Source of the DNA: Caecitellus pseudoparvulus
Taxonomy: Eukaryota > Bigyra: Bicosoecida
Direction: 5' to 3'
Assembly (NCBI GenBank): GCA_965644315.1
Contig: CBFFRQ010000096.1
Span: 62,001 to 126,000 of the forward strand
Length of the DNA stretch: 64,000 bases
The position numbers and the translations under genes were made by a program. Below the pieces are notes generated by a model, which had not been told where the DNA came from, searched no databases, and was given only the letters and a program-made list of their open reading frames with translations. Shown here one piece after another: positions 23,178-33,222 of the stretch (the stretch's first letter is position 1; the number at the start of each line of letters is the position of its first letter).

Positions 23178-23575
23178 GATGATAAGGCTATGTTCACTGC
23201 AACTACACTGAACATCTTGTGAGCGCATTCTCATTGAGCACGGCGCGTTGGTTTTGTCGCCTTCTTGCACTGTGAGTGTGGCTCCACGGCCGCCCGCTCT
23301 CGCCAAGGGCCGCCAGGCTTGGCCAGCCTCGGGTCAAGGCCTATCAGCCAACGTGAGGGCGACCTCCCCCCTTGCCATGTCACCTCGAGAAGCGCCTGCA
23401 GATGAGGCACTGCCTCTGCATGAGTGACACCCTCAGCTGTCACTTCATGCCACATTCTGTGCCGCGGTGCGTTCAGCAGTCCAAGACGTGCACGAGCAGA
23501 AGGGCAACTATCAAACGTCTTTTCACGCGAACAGCTGCTGCCAGCCGGGACGCTGTAAGGGAAGGGTGCGGTGGA
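23178..23575. promoter_or_regulatory. Divergent intergenic region between NDUFA2 and the 23576 gene
   Basis: These 398 nt lie between NDUFA2 and the first favoured ATG of the large plus-strand gene. The downstream frame stays open back to about 23372, so part of this may be its 5' coding region (an ATG lies at 23402). I see no RNA gene here. Confidence 0.35.
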
Positions 23576-26500
23576 ATGCTGGCCTTCCGAGTGCTTCGCA
23601 GCTCCCTACACCAGACTGCGCGACATGGCGACTCTACGTTAATCAAGCACATGTGGCCAATGGCAGTCGCTGGAACGCAGGTTCATCAACTCTGTCGCCG
23701 CCAATGGCAGTCTGACGTTCCGTCTGATGGGTCTCTGCACCACCTGCGCCAAGCACAGAGTGCTGCGGATTTTGATGCTTGCCTCAGCAGCATTCAGACT
23801 GCCCTCGCTTGCGCAAAAGAAGGGGAGGGGCCAGGCACACGGGCTACAGGAAACGACCTGCACGTTCATTGCATAAATCACCTGCACTTGGCCCGCGGCT
23901 GGGTGATGGCCGCTCTGACGATGCTCGGCAAGCTGAGCAGCCGGCCAGGGGCTGGCCCCAAAGCTGCCGCACGGGGCAGGCAGCAGGCCGAGGCAGCTTG
24001 TCTGGATGCTGCCGAGCGAGCCTGCAGCGAGGCAAAGGCCGCCTTGACTGTCGCACGACGGAGCACGAGGGCTTGGACTCCCCGCAACGCTGCGCAAGCC
24101 GCGGAGGCGCTGCACTTGCCCTCCTTTGACCGGCTGCTGGCAGCTCTGCGGTGGTGGGGCCTGCGACGACCACCACAAGGCTCGGCGCCCTCAAAAGTGC
24201 TGGAAGCAGCGAGCACTTCGGTGGCTGCTGCTCGTGCTCACGGCAAGCAACTGGTGTCTGCTGCTGCGTGGAGTACACTGACTCCCCCTAACCCCGACCT
24301 TGCGCTGCACAGCATGCCTCTGTCGCGGGCCACAGAACTGCTAGCAGCGCTGAGCAAGGCTGGCGTGCCAGGAGACGCCGTCCCTTCATCTTTGTTGCAG
24401 AGCGTGTGCGCGGCGTTGGGGGACTTGGCTGCTGAGTACGCGCCCGTGCCGCCCAGCTCGGCAGACGATGGCCGGAGCTCGTTGCAGGCTGCCTCACTGC
24501 ACATCACGCGCCTTTCCTTGACGCTGCCATCAGAAGCTGTGCCCCGCAGTCAGGTGCTTACTTGGATGGCTTCTACATGTGGAGCCATCGCTCAGCTTGA
24601 CCGTGGGCACCACTCGGCGACGCAGCATGGCGACTCTGTGGAGGTCCTCGTGGAGCGCCTGCCAGCTTTCTTGCGGAGCTCACTTTCTGAGCGCACAGAG
24701 GCACTTGCGCTCGTCGCTGGGGCTGCACCCAGGGCAGCAGGTAGGCAAGACCGGGGCGCGGCAAATGCCAGCGCCACAGCTGCTGCGGCAGCTGCCGTCT
24801 TGCTGGGCTCGAACCCTGATGCGCCCTTCCTGCCACAAGAAGTGGACGCAGTAATTGCATGCTTTGGACTTGCTGGGCGCCAAGGGACGAACCTTGATGC
24901 ACTGGGGCAGGTCGCCCAAGCTGTCGTGCATCGGCGGCGGGCAGGCTTCCTGCCGCACTGCACCGCTGCACAGCTGGCGGCAGCCTCAGCTGCTCTCGCT
25001 GCAGTATACTCAGATGTTGCCCCACCAGCGCTGAGACATTTGGCTCACATGTGTGTGCACCAGTTGTTCGTGAGGTGCACTGCAGACGCTGGGGAAAGCA
25101 GTGCCCTCTCACCTGTGGAGGCAGCAGAGCTGCTGCATGTGCTGAGGCCAGTGCTGCGCGGGTCTCCACATGCCTTTGGCGTGGACACGTCCTTTGGAGA
25201 GGCTGTGGTGCGCATGGAGGCCAGTGAAGGCTGGGGGTCTGATCGGTTGCATGCAGCGATGAGGGGCCGCGTGGGGCCCACGGGGCAGTACTTTCCACAC
25301 TCCTATCCAGCCGAGCCAGCCCAGAAACAGCTATCGAAAATGCCCCTGGCCTCAGTGGCTCGTGTGGTAGATGCTGTTGTGGGGCGAGTGATCCAGGCCA
25401 TCAAGTCTGACCCTTCTTCAGTGCGTGTGCCGTTAGCACTGCAGACGCTGGCCACCGCCCATGCGTTAGGCGAAGCCCATGCCAGCATGGCAGCCAGCAC
25501 CTGTGGCGCACCTCGAGCATTCGAGCAAGAGGGGGGCTCGCGGGACCTTGGAAATCCTGCGTGGCGTCCATGGGAGGGCGTGCCAGAGCACAGGGCGCCT
25601 GCGTGGTTGCAGGAGGCTGAGCAGCTGTGCGATTCCCTGCAGGCAGCGCGGAAACGCGAAGAACGGGGCAGTTACAGAGGCGACCTTGCTCGAATGCTGA
25701 CTCCCGTGCAATTCTGGTGGAATGGCCTGTTCCCTGCCGGCTTGTTCAACGTCTCGCCTCGCGGCAGCTCCCGAGCGCGGCCAACGCAGGCAAGTGCGGC
25801 TGCCGCGGCCTTTGCGTCCATGCCGGACCGCACCCAAGCAACTGTAGCTCTTTACAGCCTGCTGCTCATGCGGGCCCTGCACCGAGTCTCTCGAGACTAT
25901 CGCCGAGTGGGGAGTCAGTACTTCACTGCTGCAAGCACCCACGAGCTACCACCCACCGTGCTAAGTGAGCTCGCGGCTTCTGTCAACGTCACGGAGCTCG
26001 GCATGCGGCGAGCTGCCTTGGCTGCTTGGGCTCCATCTTCCTTTGGCTACTCTGACGATGCGTTGCTGCGTGCAGCTGCACCTCGTCGTCAGGGAGCAGG
26101 CTTCGTCCCTGATGTCGGCGCAGCTGGCGAGGAGGCGGATGAGCTGCCCGACTTTTCGTCCACATCGGCATCAGACCTCTCTGATGGTTGGCTGCACAGC
26201 TCGTCTGATGACGGCGACACTGTGGAAGACTTGGGGCGCTTTCGACTTGCCGGTGCCCCCCAGAGCATGCTTCGTGCTGCTCGAGTGAACACGCTCGCCG
26301 CCGCTCGGCTCCGCCACTTTGACGAGTGCAGCCTTGCACACCTTTCGTGGGTCATTGCTGATGCCATGTTCTTGCTTCGCAGGCAAGCCAAAGTGAACGC
26401 TCTCCTTGGCGCCGCTGCCTCCTGGGCGTTACTTTCCGGCACAGCGCCCCCTTCGGCCCAGGCCGCCGCTGAAGTGTTGCAAAGCAACCCACACATCGCA

Positions 26501-27133
26501 GACCAGGCAGCTGCCTTGCTAGTGGATGCGAGCATGCACAGCATGCGGGCAAGTTGCATTGCCCTCCTTGAGGCTGCGGCGGCAGGGCAAGTGGGAGAGA
26601 GCAAGTCAATCTCTGGCTTTGGCGAGTTGCCGGGGCGAGTCTTGGGCACGCTGCGGGCCCTGCACTGCCGCCACAGCGCCATGGCACCTCAAGCAAAGTT
26701 GCGGGAAGTCCTACTGCAAACGTACCCTCTTCCTGTGTCAGCCTTTGCAGCGGCTCACGGGCAATGGGGCAGCAGTCCCCGCAGTGACACGGCGCAGCAC
26801 CTGAAGGAACACGCTCACTTCCTGTCTTCCTTTGCGCCACTGTCAGGCAAGATGGCATCTGTGGTGGACGCCACCGATGCACTTGCAAGTGACATGTATC
26901 TCCTCGCGCCTGATGTACTGTGTGGGATGCTCCTTGTCTCCGGGCTTCACGAGTTTGGTCTGCATTATCGCTTGCAGCGAGTGGTTCCGGCACCCGCGTC
27001 ACAGAGCAGTGTTACAGACCCCCGCCAACTCTTCCCACGCCGGGTGCGGTGCGCCAGCAACCCAACTCCATTCAAGGAATCCAACCTGCAGGCTCAAATT
27101 GCTGCCGTGCAGACGTGGGGGACGAAGGCATGA
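23576..27133 (+). CDS. Large orphan helical protein, possibly mitochondrial
   Basis: This is one long exon of 1,185 residues when started at the ATG at 23576. The frame is open further upstream, with an earlier ATG at 23402. I chose 23576 because the first 45 residues are basic and free of acidic runs (MLAFRVLRSSLHQTAR), as in mitochondrial targeting peptides. The rest is Ala/Leu-rich and helical, resembling tandem helical-repeat organellar proteins, but no repeat or catalytic motif is clear. Residues around 900-950 hold an acidic segment (EEADELPDFSSTSASDLSD). I do not recognise the family and assign no function. It ends 7 nt from the convergent bromodomain gene. Confidence 0.7.
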   Translation: MLAFRVLRSSLHQTARHGDSTLIKHMWPMAVAGTQVHQLCRRQWQSDVPSDGSLHHLRQAQSAADFDACLSSIQTALACAKEGEGPGTRATGNDLHVHCINHLHLARGWVMAALTMLGKLSSRPGAGPKAAARGRQQAEAACLDAAERACSEAKAALTVARRSTRAWTPRNAAQAAEALHLPSFDRLLAALRWWGLRRPPQGSAPSKVLEAASTSVAAARAHGKQLVSAAAWSTLTPPNPDLALHSMPLSRATELLAALSKAGVPGDAVPSSLLQSVCAALGDLAAEYAPVPPSSADDGRSSLQAASLHITRLSLTLPSEAVPRSQVLTWMASTCGAIAQLDRGHHSATQHGDSVEVLVERLPAFLRSSLSERTEALALVAGAAPRAAGRQDRGAANASATAAAAAAVLLGSNPDAPFLPQEVDAVIACFGLAGRQGTNLDALGQVAQAVVHRRRAGFLPHCTAAQLAAASAALAAVYSDVAPPALRHLAHMCVHQLFVRCTADAGESSALSPVEAAELLHVLRPVLRGSPHAFGVDTSFGEAVVRMEASEGWGSDRLHAAMRGRVGPTGQYFPHSYPAEPAQKQLSKMPLASVARVVDAVVGRVIQAIKSDPSSVRVPLALQTLATAHALGEAHASMAASTCGAPRAFEQEGGSRDLGNPAWRPWEGVPEHRAPAWLQEAEQLCDSLQAARKREERGSYRGDLARMLTPVQFWWNGLFPAGLFNVSPRGSSRARPTQASAAAAAFASMPDRTQATVALYSLLLMRALHRVSRDYRRVGSQYFTAASTHELPPTVLSELAASVNVTELGMRRAALAAWAPSSFGYSDDALLRAAAPRRQGAGFVPDVGAAGEEADELPDFSSTSASDLSDGWLHSSSDDGDTVEDLGRFRLAGAPQSMLRAARVNTLAAARLRHFDECSLAHLSWVIADAMFLLRRQAKVNALLGAAASWALLSGTAPPSAQAAAEVLQSNPHIADQAAALLVDASMHSMRASCIALLEAAAAGQVGESKSISGFGELPGRVLGTLRALHCRHSAMAPQAKLREVLLQTYPLPVSAFAAAHGQWGSSPRSDTAQHLKEHAHFLSSFAPLSGKMASVVDATDALASDMYLLAPDVLCGMLLVSGLHEFGLHYRLQRVVPAPASQSSVTDPRQLFPRRVRCASNPTPFKESNLQAQIAAVQTWGTKA

Positions 27134-27140
27134 CGCGGGG

Positions 27141-30100
27141 TCACTTACCTTGCTGGCCGATCCCGAGGCTGAGCGTGTCTTGGAAGGTCAGCGCGTGCAG
27201 TACCGGCGTCGTGCTCCCAGCTCCTGAAATGGCAATGTATGCAGCCACTTCGGGTACCCACTCAAACGGCAACGCGAGGAGCGAAGCGAACTGCCGCACT
27301 GACGCCGCCGAAAGTGTAGGGGTGTCTGACCTCGCAGCCCCGAAGCCGGTGAGGGCGGGCGCAGTTTGCGCTTCGCGCACAGCAGGCAGAAGTGTTCCCA
27401 GCCACTCCACGTGTTTCTGCCACCCCTCTGTCGCCGACGTGCAGGAGGAGAGGAAGTTCACTGCGGCACCCGCGACAGAGCCCACGGGGGTCTCGCCTTC
27501 TGCATCGGCGCCCAGGCTCAGTGCCATTGAAAAGAGTGCAAGGGGCGGGTGAGACTCGGGTCCCACAGTTGAGTGCATGGGCGCCGAAGCTTGTGCGTGC
27601 AGCTTCACTGCCGCCACCTGCATCTGCCCGTCGGGCCCTCGCAAATGCACCGCGCCGAGCACCCCCTTGTGTGCGGCTCCCACGGCTTTCCATCGCCCAG
27701 GACAGAACAGCAGTGCAGATGTGTCACACTGAGGGGGCGCCAGGAGATCCAGCAAAGGGAATTGCCACGCGGCCACTGTCAAGCTAGCTGCGTCCGGCTC
27801 CACTGCCTTGGCCGGCTCTGGAATGCGGGCTTGCGGCGGTGGCACGCTCTGGTTTGGTAGCGAAAGGCAGACGTCTACATCTTCCTCAGCTTCTGACTCA
27901 GACTCGAAGCCCTCCAGCACATGAAGCTGCTGAGGGGGTGTGGGGGCTGGGGCGCGGGCTGGGCCGTGCAGCGACACGCCTACCCTGTTGAACATGACGT
28001 CGTCGGAAGCCTGCGTGAGCTCGACGACGGGGGAAGCAGTTGGCAGTGCCGGGATAGGCGCGGCTTCCCCGCTTGGCTCGCTTGTTGCCAGCGCCCGGTC
28101 CAAGGCAGCAAGCATGACCATGCGCTCTGAACGCTGCTGCTGGGAGTCCACCCCTGCAAACTGCAATGGCCTGCTCGTTGGTAAACCATCGCTAGCTTCA
28201 ACACCCCGAGATAAGGCCGCGATGACTTCTTGCTGCAGTGTTCGGGAAGTCTTCGTGAGGCCCTCCAAGTTTGCCATGGACGCAGGGTTCTGGTGGTGCT
28301 CTGCCATGTGCTTGACAGCTCTGGCCAACAGCTCAGCCTCACTGAGGTTGAGCCTGCTGCCCCCAGCCACCGTGAGAGTGCGCCCTGATGACTTCCGCCC
28401 CCACCTGCGCGGAGAGGCAGCCTCGTACAGCTCACCATCAGAGGCGTCCTCTTCTTCTAGCTCAATGCCATCAATTTCCTCGTCTTCTTCATCTTCCTCG
28501 TGGATGGAGGCGTCTTCATCATCTGAGTCTGGCTTCAAGCGGCCTCTGCGGCCGATGCGCCTTCGCTTGCCGCCACCGTCACTCTCTTCGTCGAAGACAC
28601 TGCTCTCCGGCGAGCTGGGGCTGCTTCCAGATCCGGCAGAATCACCATCGCCACCCTCCGCGGCGGGTGCTGCGGCAGCCTCTTGCTCGGCTTGAGCTTC
28701 CTTTTCAGCGATGCTGTACAAGGTGTTCAGGGTCTTGGGCTTGGCAGGGCGCTTTCTAAGCTTAATGACCGTCAGCTGCAAGTCCAAGCCAAGGGCCTCC
28801 TTGACCCGTGCATCAGCTCTCGCGATCTTGCTGTTGTACTTGGATGCCAGCCATTCACACCACGGGTTCCAGCACAAATCCTCCCAAGTGGAATCGACAA
28901 TCTCCTTCAATTTGTACGCGCTGCTTACCACCTGGCGTGATGCCGAATCTGGCGAGTTGCCGTTATACAAAATGGCGTTGTCAAAGATGAGCTTCAGGTC
29001 CCCGATGAACTCTTCGAAGGTTCGGTAGATGTCCAGAGTAAGCAGATTCTCTTCCAGCTTGGGGAAGTCCATGGGCTTCTTGACCATCTGAATGTATGAC
29101 TCGAAGAGCAGCCCGTTGAAAGCTGCCTCAACTGGCGTCATGAAGGGGTCTGTGTCCTTTTTCAGCCTGGCGCTCTTGAGCTTCTTCAGCAGCTTCTTGA
29201 GCACCAAGTTATTCTTGAAGCCTTCGTCCAGCGGGGCTTTCAGCGCCTCAACCGGGCGGGCCTGCAGGATCTCAGTCTTTTCCTGTGCAGCCTGCCCGTC
29301 CAAAGCATACTGCACCCACTCAATCCACAGGACTTGCCACATTTCCTTCATGTGGGCGATGCGAAGGCGCATGGCAGCCCCCAGCGGGTCATCACCCGGC
29401 AGCAGGCCTTCTTGGAAGAGTCCATCGAACACTTTGAAGGCTGTCTCGACGGCCTCCTCCACCTCTTTCGGATGTTCAAAGTGCGACACGACATCCAAGT
29501 CATGCGCGGCCAGGGCACGGGCCTCCTCTTCTTCTGAATCCGATTCCTCGCCTGCGCCAGACGAGCCCCGCCGGCGCTTCTTTCCCCCTGAGGACCGCCG
29601 CCGACGGGCGCGTTCTGCAGCAGACTTCCTGATGCGCTCAGCTTCTTTTGCCGAAATGGTGCGGCGCATGGTGCCACCGATGCCTGCCGTGAACGCGTTG
29701 GTCGGGTCCATGAGCCAGATGACGTGGTCCAAGTCCCACACCCGCCAGACCGTGTCGCCGCCTTCCTCGATTTCCTGCCACCTGAGTTTCAGGCGCTCCT
29801 CCTCTGGAACGCCAGCCGCTTCCATGGCAGCCTCCCACGCTTCCATGCGCTGTTGCCCCTCTGCTACAGGCATCTCCAAGTGGGCCAGGGGGGTGGCGAA
29901 CTTGCTCACTTTCAAGTGCCGAACAGCCGCCTTGGCCTTGCCCACCCACTCCAAGTTTGCCATGTCAGAGGGGAGGTCTGCCCACTCAGGCTTGGCGAAG
30001 CGCTGCACGCCCCCTTCTGGAACCTTCTTGTAGTTGGACGACCTAAACACCGGCGGCGCGTCAGGGTCCACGGGGGGTTCAGGTGCAGCATGGGCAGCAG

Positions 30101-32936
30101 AAGTTGCGCCCCGACTGCGCCCGCGCCCGCTCCCACCGCGCTTCCGGGGCTTTGAGGGCTGCCACGTGTCGTCGTCGTCACCAAACATGTCGTCGAATTC
30201 TTCATCATCGTAGTCGTCATCCCTTCTCTGGCGCCGTGACCGGTCATCATCAAGCCTCGCAGCCCGCCGAGGCGCGCCCAGCTTCAGCTTGATTTTCGCA
30301 GCCGGTGCAGCCATCACCCCACTGGCCGACGCAAACTGCTGGAACAACTGCATCATGGCCGGGTTCTGCAATTGGTCGAAGCTGGGGCCTGATTGATTCC
30401 CCGAGCTTTTCAATCTCAAGGAGAGTTTGGTGCTCCCTCCTGGAGTGGACGCCGGCGTCGGAGGCGCAGGCGTTCGGGCAGCTGGCGTGGAGGCCTTCCC
30501 GCCCCCAAATGACAAGCGTATGGACGCCTTGGGAGGGCCTGAAGGCTTTGTGGTAGCTGGCTTGGCACTTGTGTCTTGTGTTGGTCGAATGCTGAGCTTG
30601 ATCCGGGCTCCAGTCGCAGGAGTCGGGGCAGGGCTCGGAGCAACTGGGGCAGGGCTTGGTGCAGGGGCGGGAGCTGGTGTGGGGAACGTGCCCGCCTCTC
30701 TTGGGGCATGATTGGGGAAGCTCTGCCGCCTAGAGAAGCTGGACAGCGCACCAATCGTGTCACGCTCAGCGGCAGCCATGTCAGGCATGCCAGGCATCGC
30801 CGGGGAAAACTGTGGCACAGGAGCAGTCGGGGCAGGCACACCCAGCATGCCCATGTGCCCGGCGGTGGCAGTGGCCGGAGCGGGGGCCAAAGCAGGCAGA
30901 GCCTGGGAGACTGGGGTCGTCTCCGGCCGAGAAGCGGGAGCAGGGAGCCGAGCCGGGCTGGGAACCTTGGGTTCAATCCTTGTTGGCGTATAGCGGGGTC
31001 CCTGATAAAACTCCTGGTTGGCTTCGTATGGGAAGGCATGAGACAGGAGCTGTGTAAAGCGCTTCTCCGTGGTATTCGCGATGTGGCGGAAATCAGCACC
31101 GCGCACGAGGTCAGAATTGTACGTCCGACAGTTCTTGAACACCAGCATCACGTCTGCCTTCCACTCCTCCAGTCGCTGGTACTGCCAATTCGCGAGCTTT
31201 GCCTCAATAGTGCTGAAGTCCATTGGCTGCTCGATGACGTCCAAGTACCCTGGTGTGTTTGCAAAGTCGACAGGCTTCCCAAACACTGTCCCAGCCAACA
31301 CCGTTGCCGAGGACATGGAGCTGCTGATTGTCGTGGAGTGCAGCTTGTCCATGACAGTCATGCACTTACTGTGCAGCATCTTCCCTGCCTCTCCGATGGA
31401 AGGCCGAGTGTTCGTCAGCTTGGTGGTGAATGGGTGGCTGATTTTCCTACCTGGCACTCGCGGGCCACTGGGCGTGGACGCGGCCGCTCCTGCTGAGGCA
31501 GTCCGCCTCCGAACTGGAGCAGCCTCGTCTCCCGCTTGCACCCACCCCTTTGCACGGCTCGTCGAGCGCTGGGGTGTCGGAAGTTCATACTCTTCTTCAC
31601 CTTTGTCGATGACCCCTTGAGCTGGAAAACCAAGGTGACTGGTGCACAGCCGGTCAATGTCTCGCAGGAGGCCGGTCGCAGCGAGCTGCACAGAAGGGTC
31701 TGCCCCTCCCCGGCCTGGCTGCCAGTACTCTTGTGCGTTCTTCGGCACCCGTAGGAGGTCTGCCATGGCTTGGCCTTTGTGGGCATAGGCCCCTTCGTAC
31801 AAGTTGCGCAGGACTTTGCTGAGCCACATGGGCTTGGACACGAACTCGCGGTACCTGGGCAGCCCGGAGGGGGCAAGGAAGTCGAGGCTCTGCGCAAACG
31901 CGCTGTGCTTGCCCACTCTCCCCCCTTGGCCTGACTCAGTCATGTTCAGGAGAGCCTCCACGATTGCAATACACTGCTTGTATCCATGGAAGCTCTTTGG
32001 CAGCGCCCCTGGCAATTGCCGGAGCAGCGGGTTCGCATTCGTGGCCTTGTCGGCCGCGGCTAACTCCCGAATCGCCGCCTTGCGGAAAATATCAGCAGGG
32101 GAACAGTTGAACTCGATGCAGTTGCAGTACACGTGCCGAACATCTCGCACGGCTTCCAGGACACTGCTGAACTGTTGCCCAGCCGCACGGCGCCTCAGCA
32201 AGCCAAGGTCCAGCGGTCGCTTGATGGCACGCTCGTACCCTGGTACCTGCACCGGAGTTGAGAACAGCTCCTTCCCTGACTTGGTTCCCATGCGCTCTTG
32301 GATGTAGTGCAGGGCAAGATCGTTGTGGGTTTTGCTCGGGATGGCATCCAGTCCGCCAGCAGCATACACCTTTGCCATCCGCTCGGATAGCTTCGCAAGC
32401 TGTGCCTCCTTCGCAGCCACGTGCAGCTGCTTGATGGCCTTCTCCACACCTTTGGACAAGTTCTCAGCGCAAATGTACACAGGTGATCCAGGGTCATTGA
32501 ACGTCATGGCATTCTGTGGGATCAGGCGCAGGTCCTGGATGAACTCATCCACAGTGCGGAACTTGCTCGAGCTGGCGTTTGGCCCGAGCTTTGTCTGTGC
32601 GCGTGGCAGCGGGGTCCACGGGTGAACGTAAGCACTGGCAGTGCATCTGACTTAGACTAGAATCTTACAGATAGCGTCTGGAAGTCCACTGCGCAGATCA
32701 CGAGAGGGAAAAGGCGAGGGCAGTGGCTCGGCTGTCGTGGGCTTGCGGAAACAGAGCACCCCCTCACTTGGCGTTTTCACTTTCTCAAAGTAGGCCGCGA
32801 ACGTCTGCGGCACGGGCTCGTTGAACCATAAGTCGATCTTCCTGGTCTTCTTCACAGCCTCCAGCGCTTTGGTCATGGCTTGGTGCTCCATCTCTGAGAG
32901 CCCTGGCTCGGCGCCGTCAGCGCCAGCACTCGCCAT
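27141..32936 (-). CDS. Polybromo-like protein with five bromodomains
   Basis: There are three exons: 32936-32768, a 20-nt microexon 32688-32669, and 32594-27141 (introns 79 and 74 nt). The microexon restores KTP-MDFQTLS-TKL, the classic ZA-loop start of a bromodomain, and its donor is GTAAGA. The protein has 1,880 residues. Bromodomains lie at about 20-110 (QNAMTFN), 150-250 (CNCIEFN), 270-390 (divergent), 465-580 (KPMDFSTIEAKL ... KNCRTYN) and 1,195-1,305 (KKPMDFPKLEENL ... DNAILYN). Four keep the acetyl-lysine-binding Asn. A Pro/Ala-rich linker and an acidic patch followed by an RGRGRSRG-type basic patch lie between 580 and 860. Polybromo proteins are subunits of SWI/SNF-type remodellers that read acetylated histones. 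The C-terminal 150 residues form an unrecognised globular part. The stop codon overlaps a perfect donor site (see findings). Confidence 0.85.
32669..32688 (-). other. 20-nt microexon of the bromodomain gene
   Basis: It is flanked by acceptor CTGCGCAG and donor GTAAGATT. It enters in phase 1 and leaves in phase 0. With the preceding base it encodes MDFQTLS, exactly the residues missing between exon 1 (ending VKTP) and exon 3 (starting TKLG) of the first bromodomain. Confidence 0.8.
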
Positions 32937-33222
32937 GGTGCACTCTCGATGGGATCAGGGGTTGAGGCAGCCAGAGTGTGGGTGCTCGGCGAGGCACACA
33001 CACTCCGATGTAGGTTCCCCCTGACGACAGCTCCAGAGCGCACGGCCACGCGCCAAAGCTCTACCTTTCGTGTTTTAGCGAGGACAGCTCTCCGTGCCGA
33101 ACCATCCTCCGCACCCGGCGCAGACTGAGCCAGTGGTCACTCCAAGTCCCCTCGTCGCATTAGAATTCCTGCTAGCACACCCCGGTGCTTCATGGTTATG
33201 GAAGCCCCAGGCTACTATCGAG

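Noticed and set aside
27262-27693. Minus-strand frames overlapping the C-terminal part of the bromodomain gene
   Set aside because: Arg/Ala/Gly-rich shadow frames within a longer, better supported exon.
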